A DNA stretch of 55,483 nt from Anoxynatronum sibiricum (lineage in GTDB: Bacteria; Bacillota; Clostridia; Peptostreptococcales; Tindalliaceae), in assembly GCF_039414295.1 (NCBI RefSeq), contig NZ_JBCITM010000023.1, positions 1 through 55,483 of the forward strand, given 5' to 3'. Positions 25,969-33,564 of this stretch are shown here, piece after piece. Position 1 is the stretch's first letter; each line of letters opens with the position of its first letter. Position numbers and translations under genes: made by a program. The notes under the pieces were generated by a model that was not told the origin of the DNA, ran no database searches, and saw nothing but the letters and a program-made list of their open reading frames with translations.

Positions 25969-26817
25969 ATCGAGCAACGTCACCATTTCCCACAAGGCGC
26001 CTTCGTTATTGGAGCAGGTAATATGCATTGCCTGCTCTTTGGCTGTGGTGACAGCATTTTCTGTTGCAAAACCAAACCCTGCCATGGCAATCATGCTCAC
26101 ATCATTTTCGTGATCCCCAATGGCAGCCACATTTCCCATGTCCAGATTCAGATGACGGCACAGCCAAGCCAGAGCATTCCCTTTGGTGGTGTACCTGTCG
26201 AGTATTTCCAGATTGTCATGTCCTGAACGAGTCAGAAAAAGGTTGGGAATCTTTTCCAGCTGTTGTCTTTTGAGTTCCAGCGCTTCTCCATCTTGAGAGA
26301 TCACAATCAGGTTGGCCAGCTGCCCGCCGTTCTGTGAAAAGGTGGCATAATTCACCTTCCGATGAAGGCCTGAGAGCAAAACCGTGTCAACAGCATGAAA
26401 AGCCGCCTGTTGCCGTGATTTCAGGCTTCTTCGTTCAAAGCTGAAGATGTTTTTCATCCGCTGCCAGCGGCTTTTGACATAAGTGTAGTGATCGTCTGAA
26501 CCATGATAATAGAGATGCGGCGGTGTTTCAAGTGCCTGAACGACTTGTATCAGGGTCTCGTGACGCAGGTAGCTGGTATGCAGCACATTCCCTTTGGGAT
26601 CTCGAATGACGGCGCCATTGTTGGTTACAAGCCAGCAAGGAATTGCCAGCTGGCCCAGATAGGGTTTCACCGTCTGATAAGGTCGCCCTGTACAGAGGAC
26701 CACCTGGATGCCCCTATCATGAGCTTCCTGTAAAGCCAGGCAATTTTTTTCGGTCAGACGCTTATGGTCATCCAGCAAAGTGCCATCCATGTCTGTTGCC
26801 AGCAACTGTACCTTCAT
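25948..26817 (-). CDS. Cof-type HAD-superfamily phosphatase
   Basis: Cytoplasmic phosphohydrolase of sugar phosphates or flavin nucleotides (Cof/YidA-like). The 289-residue product has HAD motif I LLATDMDGTLLDD, motif II LCTGRPYQTV, a large C2 cap domain (about 85-195), motif III lysine in YTTKGNALAWL and motif IV IGDHENDVSMIAMAGFG. The start at 26817 follows AGGAGGAG. It is convergent with, and overlaps, the MerT-like selenoprotein gene. Substrate unknown. Confidence 0.88.
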   Translation of the reverse strand: MKVQLLATDMDGTLLDDHKRLTEKNCLALQEAHDRGIQVVLCTGRPYQTVKPYLGQLAIPCWLVTNNGAVIRDPKGNVLHTSYLRHETLIQVVQALETPPHLYYHGSDDHYTYVKSRWQRMKNIFSFERRSLKSRQQAAFHAVDTVLLSGLHRKVNYATFSQNGGQLANLIVISQDGEALELKRQQLEKIPNLFLTRSGHDNLEILDRYTTKGNALAWLCRHLNLDMGNVAAIGDHENDVSMIAMAGFGFATENAVTTAKEQAMHITCSNNEGALWEMVTLLDLKKQAG

Positions 26818-26933
26818 ATTACTCCTCCTTCACGGGTGACATCCTGAAAAAGCTTATAAATTGATGAGTTTATTATACCAGATATGTGTTTATCTTGTTG
26901 CAAATCAGTGTATAATAAAGCTGAAGTGATTAT

Positions 26934-26962
26934 TGCAACCACTGAATAATGCAACTACTGAA
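26934..26962 (+). repeat. Two 13-bp direct repeats in the ferritin leader
   Basis: TGCAACCACTGAA (26934-26946) and TGCAACTACTGAA (26950-26962) differ at one base and lie just before the ferritin ribosome site. A TATAAT (26911-26916) upstream could be the -10 box. They may be a regulator site in the early transcript or simply a small duplication. Confidence 0.4.
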
Positions 26963-26976
26963 CAGGAGGATGAAAT

Positions 26977-27468
26977 ATGTTATCAGAAAAACTTTTGAAA
27001 GAAATGAATGATCAGATCAAGCATGAAATGTTTTCTGCCAATTATTACTTGGCCATGTCTGCCTGGTGTCATGATCAGAACCTGCCGGGTTTTGCCCATT
27101 TCTTCAAGGTGCAGGCCCAGGAAGAAAACATGCATGCCATGAAGTTCTTTGATTTTATTGATGAGCTTGGCCAGCGAGTGGTGATTCAGGGGCTGGATGA
27201 ACCCACCAACGAGTTTGAGTCAATTCAGGCTGTTTTTGAAGCCGCCTTTGAGCATGAGCAATTTGTCACCAAGCGTATTCACTTTCTCATGGAGATGGCC
27301 CTGGCTGATAAAGACTATCCTGCCGTATCTTTCCTGAACTGGTTTGTTGACGAGCAGGTTGAAGAAGAAGACACCATGCGCAGCATTATTGACAAAATCA
27401 AAATGGTGGGTGCCAAAGGACACATTCTTTATCTGTTGGATAAAGAAATGGGTGCCCGAACAGAATAA
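26977..27468 (+). CDS. ftnA: Ferritin (non-haem iron storage protein)
   Basis: Forms a 24-subunit iron-storage cage with ferroxidase activity. The 163-residue protein has the four-helix ferritin fold with carboxylate/His ligands: LLKEMNDQIKHEMFSANYYL, FKVQAQEENMHAMKFFDFI, FVDEQVEEEDTMRSIIDKI. This matches bacterial FtnA-type ferritin (no haem-binding Met as in Bfr is evident). It starts at ATG 26977 after AGGAGG and is followed by a strong terminator. Confidence 0.93.
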   Translation: MLSEKLLKEMNDQIKHEMFSANYYLAMSAWCHDQNLPGFAHFFKVQAQEENMHAMKFFDFIDELGQRVVIQGLDEPTNEFESIQAVFEAAFEHEQFVTKRIHFLMEMALADKDYPAVSFLNWFVDEQVEEEDTMRSIIDKIKMVGAKGHILYLLDKEMGARTE

Positions 27469-27505
27469 ACTGCCTGATCTTTTCTTGTATATAATGTGTA
27501 TTTTA

Positions 27506-27538
27506 AAGCCGATTTCCTCACTGGAAATCGGCTTTTTG
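27506..27538 (+). terminator. Bidirectional terminator between ferritin and the GIY-YIG gene
   Basis: AAGCCGATTTCC pairs with GGAAATCGGCTT around TCACT, followed by TTTTTGG on the plus strand. The hairpin includes the last codons of the convergent GIY-YIG gene. Confidence 0.85.
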
Positions 27539-27784
27539 GTCATGATAGGTTGCCACTATGGCTGCTTTTTGCTGATGACTAAGACGACGCAGCTGGTATT
27601 CTCTTTTAAGTGCTGCACTTTTATCAGGTACCGTTTCCGCATATGCAAGCCGAACAGGCAGGCGGCTGCGGGTGTACCGGGCACCCTTGCCGCTCTGATG
27701 TGTTTTCAGGCGCTTTTCCAGGTTTTTTGTCCAGCCGGTATAATAGCTTCCATCGGCACAATACAGCAGATAGACAGTTGGCAT
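27518..27784 (-). CDS. GIY-YIG nuclease superfamily protein (YhbQ/UPF0213-like)
   Basis: An 88-residue single-domain protein: VYLLYCADGSYYTGWTKNL contains the GIY-YIG core and RLPVRLAYAETVPDKSAALKREYQ the following basic-acidic helix of small UPF0213-type proteins, which have nuclease activity of unclear biological role. Start 27784 is chosen for GGGAG; an upstream in-frame ATG (27847) lacks support. The stop lies inside the shared terminator. Confidence 0.85.
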   Translation of the reverse strand: MPTVYLLYCADGSYYTGWTKNLEKRLKTHQSGKGARYTRSRLPVRLAYAETVPDKSAALKREYQLRRLSHQQKAAIVATYHDQKADFQ

Positions 27785-27853
27785 ATCATCACTCCCTTTG
27801 CTGAGTTTCATTGACAGATCACAGGCATTTTCCATTTCCTCATGCAAAACAGC

Positions 27854-27883
27854 TTGACTGTTTCTGAAAATTTACATTATAAT
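27854..27883 (+). promoter_or_regulatory. Sigma-A promoter of the aspartate kinase gene
   Basis: TTGACT (27854-27859) and TATAAT (27878-27883) with an 18-bp spacer, 30 bp before the start codon. No lysine riboswitch fits in the short leader. Confidence 0.7.
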
Positions 27884-27912
27884 GCTATTATTCATTTTGA
27901 GGAGTGTTGCAC

Positions 27913-29238
27913 ATGACCATTAAAGTTGCCAAATTCGGCGGCAGTTCTCTGGCAGATGCCGGCCAATACCAAAAAGTTCGTTCCATAGTTGTATCAGATG
28001 ACACCCGAAAGTTCATCGTCCCATCTGCACCGGGCAAGCGCCATCGGGAAGACATTAAAATTACCGATCTCTTATATTTATGCCATGCCCAAGTATCTCA
28101 CCGGGTTCCTTTCGGCGAAATATTTCGTATTATAGCTGACAGATACCTGCAAATTGCCCGTGAACTGGCCATTGATTTCGACATGAAACAGGTGCTGGAC
28201 GATACCCGGGAACAGATCAGCGCAGGCGCCAATCTTGATTATGTGGTCAGCCGGGGAGAATATTTGAACGGTCTTCTGTTGGCCCACTTTCTGAAATGTG
28301 ATTTTTTAGATGCCGCAACTGTCATTTGCTTCAAGGCCGACCAGTCTGTGGATGCTGAAGCAACTGCATCAGCCATGGAAAAGGCTGTTGCCGGAAAATC
28401 CAGAGTGGTGATCCCCGGCTTTTACGGAGCATTGCCTGATGGTTCCATTAAAATTTTCCCAAGGGGCGGCTCTGATATTACCGGCGCAGTCGTGGCACGG
28501 GCTGTTGGCGCTTCCATCTACGAGAACTGGACCGACGTTTCCGGCTTTCTTGTCACCGACCCCGGTATTGTTCCAGAATCTCAGCCCATTCATACCATCA
28601 CCTACCGGGAGCTGCGGGAGCTCTCCTATATGGGGGCTCAGGTACTCCATGAAGAAACCATTTTCCCGGTGCTTGAGGCCGGCATTCCCATCAATATCAA
28701 AAATACCAATGAGCCTGAAAATCCAGGCACCATGATTGTCAGCTACGCAGACCCAGTGACACCCCGGGGTACCATCACTGGCATCGCTGGTCGAAAAGAT
28801 TTTACAGTTATCGCCATCGAGAAAAATCTGATGAAACGAGAAATGGGTTTTGTGCGGCGGCTGCTCACGATTTTGGAACAACTTCAGATACGTTTTGAGC
28901 ATATGCCTTCGGGCATCGATACGTTGTCGCTGGTGATTCCCAGCAGTGAGTTGAATGGAAAGCTGGACCAGTTGCTGGAGGAAATTCATTTGCAATGTCA
29001 ACCTGATCTACTGGAAGTGTACCCTCACATGGCCCTCATTGCCACTGTGGGTCATGGAATGGCCTATACTCCCGGTATTTCTTCAAGACTTTTTACAGCT
29101 CTTTACAACGCCGGTATCAATGTTCGTATGATTGATCAGGGCTCCAGCGAAATCAACATTATTGTAGGCGTTGAAAACAAAGACTTTGAAAAAACTGTTT
29201 CGGCGATCTATCGTGCTTTTTTCAGCACCTCCGCATAA
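27913..29238 (+). CDS. lysC: Aspartate kinase
   Basis: Phosphorylates aspartate at the head of lysine, threonine and methionine synthesis. The 441-residue protein has the kinase domain (KVAKFGGSSLADAGQ at the start; IFPRGGSDITGAVVARA; ENWTDVSGFLVTDPGIV) and a C-terminal pair of ACT domains (about 290-440; VIAIEKNLMKREMGFVRR, IATVGHGMAYTPGISSRLF), which normally bind the feedback inhibitor. ATG 27913 has GAGGAG eight bases upstream. It is a single-gene unit. Confidence 0.92.
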   Translation: MTIKVAKFGGSSLADAGQYQKVRSIVVSDDTRKFIVPSAPGKRHREDIKITDLLYLCHAQVSHRVPFGEIFRIIADRYLQIARELAIDFDMKQVLDDTREQISAGANLDYVVSRGEYLNGLLLAHFLKCDFLDAATVICFKADQSVDAEATASAMEKAVAGKSRVVIPGFYGALPDGSIKIFPRGGSDITGAVVARAVGASIYENWTDVSGFLVTDPGIVPESQPIHTITYRELRELSYMGAQVLHEETIFPVLEAGIPINIKNTNEPENPGTMIVSYADPVTPRGTITGIAGRKDFTVIAIEKNLMKREMGFVRRLLTILEQLQIRFEHMPSGIDTLSLVIPSSELNGKLDQLLEEIHLQCQPDLLEVYPHMALIATVGHGMAYTPGISSRLFTALYNAGINVRMIDQGSSEINIIVGVENKDFEKTVSAIYRAFFSTSA

Positions 29239-29345
29239 AAGTGTCTCCCCCTCAAAATTAATTGATTGAACCCCCCGTGCTGCTGGGTATTTATGTGATA
29301 ATCAGCACGTTATCCGCCATCAATCAGACAAAACGGAGGGATCGT

Positions 29346-29927
29346 ATGAGCGCAAATCCTGAAAAAACAGCTTTCTTAAAAGATATTCGTAGTATTCGCA
29401 CCTACAAAGACACACCCATTGATGATGAAATTCTGAAAGATCTGGTGGATGCTGCACGGATGGCTCCCACTGCCAGAAACATTCAGCCCTGGGAGTTTGT
29501 GGTGATCACTGATCGGGAAGTTCTGACGCAGCTTGCTGATATTCATGTCAATGGCCGTTTTCTGAAAGATGCACCGGCTGCCATTGTTGTTCTCTGTCGC
29601 CGGGAGACCGACTATTTCATTGAGGACGGATCTGCCGCCACACAGAACATCATCGTGGCCGCACGCCTTTATGACCTTAAAAGCTGCTGGATTGGCGGCT
29701 GCAAAGGCCCCTATTATGAAAATGATGATATCGCCATGTGCGAAGGTGTACCCTGCAAAATTCCTCCCATGTATGACGACCTTTGTTCCAAACTGAAAGA
29801 GATTGTGAAAGCACCTGTGGACATGGAGCTTATTTCCATTGTCTCTCTGGGCTATAGTGACGAACATTTCGTGGCGGAGAAACGGGAACTGGAAGAAGTG
29901 CTTCATTGGAATCAATTCAAACAGTAG
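29346..29927 (+). CDS. Nitroreductase family protein
   Basis: FMN-dependent oxidoreductase fold of 193 residues. It has the typical N-terminal RSIRTYKDTPIDDEILKDL and AARMAPTARNIQPWEFVVI and a C-terminal EREL-type tail; SIVSLGY lies near the end. Substrate unknown (nitroaromatics, quinones or flavin in other members). Start ATG 29346 follows ACGGAGGG; an upstream in-frame start (29262) lacks a site. A terminator follows. Confidence 0.85.
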   Translation: MSANPEKTAFLKDIRSIRTYKDTPIDDEILKDLVDAARMAPTARNIQPWEFVVITDREVLTQLADIHVNGRFLKDAPAAIVVLCRRETDYFIEDGSAATQNIIVAARLYDLKSCWIGGCKGPYYENDDIAMCEGVPCKIPPMYDDLCSKLKEIVKAPVDMELISIVSLGYSDEHFVAEKRELEEVLHWNQFKQ

Positions 29928-29954
29928 TAATTCTTTCATCTATTGACCCTTTCA

Positions 29955-29982
29955 AAAACACCTGGCGGACGCCAGGTGTTTT
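29955..29982 (+). terminator. Terminator after the nitroreductase gene (bidirectional)
   Basis: AACACCTGGC pairs with GCCAGGTGTT around GGAC, flanked by A-rich and TTTT sequence, so it may also end transcripts of the convergent TetR gene. Confidence 0.85.
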
Positions 29983-30093
29983 AAGTTTGTTTTTTATCCA
30001 GTTCAGTGGTCATGATGCTCGCGGTCTGCTTGTTTTTTCAATCTTCTCTTCAACCCGTTAACCCATTCATTTTATAGAGTTTTCATTCAGGGC

Positions 30094-30678
30094 TTATTTC
30101 ATTTTTTTAAGCATCCAATGAACACGTTTCATCAAAATTTGCTTGACATCTTTCCGGCAATCGTCCAGCTTCCAGCGATACATGGTTGATTCCATCTGCC
30201 CCAAAAGCATTTCTGCATAATCTGAAGGCTCCTGTTCTGAGTTGAAAAGACCTTGGTCAACGCCCTGCATCACCAGTTTTGTCATCAAGTGATGCCTTTG
30301 TTTCATAATCATCTCCATCAAAGCCAATGCCTCCGGGTCATAACGATAGACATCGAAAGAAAACAACACAGTGATCACCTGTGGGTAATTTTGATAATAG
30401 GTGATGTGAGATTCCATTAAATAGACAATCGCCTGATCAGGGGCATACGCATGCTGATAAATCGCGTTCTCCAGAGCCTTGTCAAAGGCGCTGAAACGCC
30501 CAAGAATAGTTAATACAATTTCTTGCTTGTTCTTAAACTGACGATACACCGCAGGTTCTGTAATGCCTTGCTGATTGGCGATTTCTTTCATCGTTAATCC
30601 ATTGATGCCTCCCTGGTCAAGAATATCAATGGCGTTGATAATGATTTTTTCTTTGCGTGTTAAATAGGACTTCGGCAT
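30094..30678 (-). CDS. TetR/AcrR family transcriptional regulator
   Basis: A 194-residue repressor. The N-terminal HTH domain (about 5-55) reads EKIINAIDILDQGGINGLTM and IANQQGITEPAVYRQFKNKQ. The C-terminal domain (about 60-190) is all-helical for an unknown ligand; a Tyr/His-rich segment (YQHAYAPDQAIVYLMESHITY) is notable. A 16-bp palindrome sits just downstream of its own promoter, implying autorepression. No transporter or enzyme gene adjoins it, so other targets are elsewhere. Confidence 0.88.
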   Translation of the reverse strand: MPKSYLTRKEKIIINAIDILDQGGINGLTMKEIANQQGITEPAVYRQFKNKQEIVLTILGRFSAFDKALENAIYQHAYAPDQAIVYLMESHITYYQNYPQVITVLFSFDVYRYDPEALALMEMIMKQRHHLMTKLVMQGVDQGLFNSEQEPSDYAEMLLGQMESTMYRWKLDDCRKDVKQILMKRVHWMLKKMK

Positions 30679-30699
30679 GTTTCATCCCGCTTTCATTTC

Positions 30700-30747
30700 G
30701 TTAGTAATAACTAACAACATTGTATGAAGTCTTTTCTCTTTTGTCAA
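30700..30747 (-). promoter_or_regulatory. TetR promoter with palindromic operator
   Basis: On the minus strand TTGACA (30742-30747) and TACAAT (30719-30724) are 17 bp apart, a near-consensus promoter. GTTAGTAATAACTAAC (30700-30715; arms GTTAGT/ACTAAC) overlaps the expected transcription start, a classic autorepressor operator position. Confidence 0.75.
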
Positions 30748-30883
30748 TCCCCTTCATTTCAAAAAAACGTTTCCACGAATACGTTTCCAGTTGAAAAGTA
30801 CACTGACATACATAAAACTGCCGAAAATATAGTTCGCGGCAGTTTTTGCAGAAACGCTGTTGAGTTGACTCAGGCAGATTTGA

Positions 30884-31027
30884 CTAATCTGATGCTTCAT
30901 TTTCGAGGCGCTGCTTCATACGCACTAATTGATCTTCAGAGGTTTCTGTCAGAAAGGCAATCTCTTCCAGGTTTAGATGTGGGTTTTTTAATATGTCATA
31001 CAGAATTTCATCCTGGCAGGCAGACAT
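30884..31027 (-). CDS. Small HTH-like protein (47 residues)
   Basis: ATG at 31027 preceded by AAGGAGTGAAGCCG (strong site) opens a 47-residue frame. The sequence (DEILYDILKNPHLNLEEIAF, LTETSEDQLVRMKQRLE) looks like a single winged-helix/Lrp-type recognition unit: a helix, 'NLEEIA', turn, 'SEDQLVRM' helix. It lies between the TetR gene and the triple-HTH regulator, in the same direction as both. Homologues could not be checked. Nothing else is seen in the flanks 30748-30883 and 31028-31203. Confidence 0.6.
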   Translation of the reverse strand: MSACQDEILYDILKNPHLNLEEIAFLTETSEDQLVRMKQRLENEASD

Positions 31028-31203
31028 CGGCTTCACTCCTTAGACGCTCTCAACTCTGGTGGACTCCACATAGCTATATGATAGTAAAATATCGGATTTT
31101 CCACCCAATGTCCAGTGAACAAAGGATAAATAGGGCGTTATTCCCACATCACAAACCCTTTTTCCAGCCTCATTCGTGCTAACCATATAAATATCAGTAA
31201 TTA

Positions 31204-31977
31204 TCAGGCTTTAATATGAGGATTTCTAATCATGTGAACGTAGTTCAACACCATCATCATTTCTTTCTTACTAAACGTACAAATGGAACCAATGATATTT
31301 TGAACCTGGGGATCAAAAAGTATATCCCTCATTTCAGGTGTGATGGCGCCAATCATTTCTTCCACTTCTTCCTGCTCCAAAATCAGGTAACAAACTGATA
31401 TACCCAGTGTTTCGCTGATCTTCTCTATGGTATCCAAAGATGCCTGCACTTTACCATTTTCGAGATGTGCCACCATGGCTGTGGAAATTCCGGCGGCCTC
31501 TGCCAATTGCTGCTGTGTCATAGTACGATCTTTTCGGGCAGCACGTAGTTTTTCGCCGACAATGCTCTGTTTGCGCTTGTTTCCCACAAAGAGACTAATG
31601 GGTACCTGGAACACTTCAGTGATGGATCTCAGCGCAGAAAAAGACGCAATTTTTTCTCCCCGTTCCACCTCGCTTAGATACGTTGCCGAAAGGTCTGTCA
31701 GGGCGGCCAACTGCTCCAGACTGAACCCCTGTTTTTTTCGCAGCGCGCGAATCTTGACCCCCGTATTGCCCACAGCCAGCTGTTTCCAACTTGGAATTTC
31801 ATCATCGCTGATTTCAAGCGCCGTCACCATGCGGCTAAAGGTGCTGGGTGTCAGTTCCTTTTCACCTTTTTCCAGTTCCTGCCACTGTTTCAATGGAACA
31901 CGAAGGTGATCGGCCATCTCACGCTGACTCATTTTTCTTTTATTTCTAATTTTTGCCAGTGCCGCTGAATTGATCAT
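31204..31977 (-). CDS. XRE-family regulator with three helix-turn-helix domains
   Basis: A 257-residue protein with three successive Cro/CI-type HTH units: about 5-58 (IRNKRKMSQREMADHLRV), about 70-125 (LRKKQGFSLEQLAALTDL) and about 133-190 (RAARKDRTMTQQQLAEAAGI). A C-terminal helical tail ends FSKKEMMMVLNYVHMIRNPH. The first unit is the most diverged. Start 31977 has AAGG at nine bases; upstream in-frame starts lack sites. It is divergent from the rhodanese/Sec-cytochrome cluster, separated by about 380 bp, so it may control that cluster. Confidence 0.82.
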   Translation of the reverse strand: MINSAALAKIRNKRKMSQREMADHLRVPLKQWQELEKGEKELTPSTFSRMVTALEISDDEIPSWKQLAVGNTGVKIRALRKKQGFSLEQLAALTDLSATYLSEVERGEKIASFSALRSITEVFQVPISLFVGNKRKQSIVGEKLRAARKDRTMTQQQLAEAAGISTAMVAHLENGKVQASLDTIEKISETLGISVCYLILEQEEVEEMIGAITPEMRDILFDPQVQNIIGSICTFSKKEMMMVLNYVHMIRNPHIKA

Positions 31978-32132
31978 TGGATCCACCCTTTCAAGTGCAT
32001 CTGTCATATGGGCAGATGATTTTACTATTTCATTATTCATTTTAGCATAAAAACAGGGATGCCTGTCAGGTCCACGAAACAAAATGGGTATAAAAATAAT
32101 GAATATGGATTGCTTTTATTTTAACATTCGGT

Positions 32133-32147
32133 TATGATGTTATCATA
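32133..32147. promoter_or_regulatory. Palindrome in the regulator/rhodanese intergenic region
   Basis: TATGAT and ATCATA flank GTT (perfect 6-bp arms) between the divergent XRE regulator and the rhodanese gene, a reasonable operator position. The remainder of 31978-32358 is AT-rich with no gene. Confidence 0.35.
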
Positions 32148-32358
32148 GCACATAAAATTTATACTGTCAGCGTATTCATGTTTTTGATTGTTTTTTTTAG
32201 CCGCTTTCATGAAAACGTTCCCATTTCAATATGTATTATCAGCGTAGTTTTTGATCAGTCCATTGCCGGATGAAGATGCTTTGCTTCCCTTGCTTTCATC
32301 TGGAAATGCTGAAATATGTATAAACAAAAAAATCTCAAATGACAAAGGAGGATTTACC

Positions 32359-33321
32359 ATGTTATTTAGCAACAAAAAACTCATTCTGTTTCTGGCATTA
32401 ATGCTCTCGCTCATTCTTTTCACAGGATGCGGTTCTCCGGCACCTGCTCCGGCACCTGCAGAAGAGCCGGCTCCAGCTGAAGAGCCAGCTCCGGCAGAAG
32501 CCCCTGAGGAGGAGCCCGAAGTCACCCTTGACCCAGCAGAAGTAATTGCCGCTCACACAAGCAGTTATTTTGAGAGTATCCCTGATAACCTGAACATGAT
32601 TCCCGTTGCAGATGTGCTTCAACTAATGGAAGATAACCCTGACGCCATTGTGCTGGTGGATATGCGTGCCGCTGAAGACTATGAAGCCGGCCATCTTCCA
32701 GGCGCTGTCCACATTCCTTTCTCTGAGTTTGCCAATCAAATGAATCGCCTGTCCACCACACGTCAGATTATTGTTTACTGCTATAGTGGACAAAATTCAG
32801 CGCAGGGCGTTGCTGCTTTAAAGCTTCTTGGGTACAACGCCATCTCCATGCAGGGTGGCATGAACTTCGGCTGGGCGCCACTGGAACTGGGTGAAGACAC
32901 ACTGGAAACCGAAGCCAGTGAGCTGGGCGATGCACGGGACATGAATCTGGACGAAGAGCAAGAAATTCTGTTCGATGCCATCAGCTCTTACTTTGCTGCC
33001 GGAAACAACCACATCATCCCGCCACAGGATCTCTTCGACTTAATTGACAGTACCCCAGATGCCATCACCGTACTGGATATCCGGGCAGAAGATGATTTTA
33101 ACACAGGGCATATTGAGGGTGCTGTTAATGTACCTTTCCGAAACGTTGGTGAGCGTCTGAATGAAATCAGCAAAGTACGTCCCATCTATGTCACCTGTTA
33201 CTCTGGTCAAACAGCTGGTCAGACCCATCTGCTGCTAAGGCTTAACGGCTACAACAGCTTTACACTTAACCGCGGCATGGCAGGCTGGACCAACGCTGAA
33301 ATGCCCGTTGTGACCGAATAA
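32359..33321 (+). CDS. Double-rhodanese lipoprotein
   Basis: Extracytoplasmic sulfurtransferase-like lipoprotein of 320 residues. A lipobox (LFTGC, Cys24) is followed by a Pro/Ala/Glu-rich spacer (about 27-55). Two rhodanese domains follow, at about 76-180 (active Cys141 in YCYSGQ) and about 215-318 (Cys280 in TCYSGQ). Both keep the catalytic Cys and the DxR/HLPGA-type motifs, so both may bind persulfide or selenide. Start 32359 follows AAAGGAGG. A terminator (33343-33382) separates it from the Sec-cytochrome gene, but both point the same way. Confidence 0.88.
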   Translation: MLFSNKKLILFLALMLSLILFTGCGSPAPAPAPAEEPAPAEEPAPAEAPEEEPEVTLDPAEVIAAHTSSYFESIPDNLNMIPVADVLQLMEDNPDAIVLVDMRAAEDYEAGHLPGAVHIPFSEFANQMNRLSTTRQIIVYCYSGQNSAQGVAALKLLGYNAISMQGGMNFGWAPLELGEDTLETEASELGDARDMNLDEEQEILFDAISSYFAAGNNHIIPPQDLFDLIDSTPDAITVLDIRAEDDFNTGHIEGAVNVPFRNVGERLNEISKVRPIYVTCYSGQTAGQTHLLLRLNGYNSFTLNRGMAGWTNAEMPVVTE

Positions 33322-33342
33322 CCTGTAATACTCATAGAGGAT

Positions 33343-33382
33343 GCCCTTCTGATATCACTAATGATCTGGAAGGGCTTCCTTT
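33343..33382 (+). terminator. Terminator after the rhodanese gene
   Basis: GCCCTTC (33343-33349) pairs with GAAGGGC (33369-33375), followed by TTCCTTTTC. Confidence 0.7.
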
Positions 33383-33457
33383 TCATACCTTGTGATATCA
33401 TAAACCTGCTAAACCAGGTATGTTTTTATAAATACTCGTTCAACTTTTTAATTTTCC

Positions 33458-33486
33458 TTGTGTTGGTGCCATACATCCGGTAAAAT
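33458..33486 (+). promoter_or_regulatory. Candidate promoter of the Sec-cytochrome operon
   Basis: TTGTGT (33458-33463) and TAAAAT (33481-33486) are 17 bp apart, 78 bp upstream of the start codon. Confidence 0.45.
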
Positions 33487-33564
33487 AATGTCAACATACT
33501 GATGTGATTCAAAGCAAAATGATGTGCTGACATCGCAACGAATATCAACCATGGAGGTGATGTT

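Noticed and set aside
30724..31182. 152-codon plus-strand ORF upstream of the TetR gene
   Set aside because: No ribosome site, unlikely composition, and it runs antisense over the small HTH-like gene.
32226..32525. Minus-strand ORF rich in Gly/Ala/Ser repeats
   Set aside because: It is the complement of the Pro/Ala/Glu spacer of the rhodanese lipoprotein, a composition artefact.
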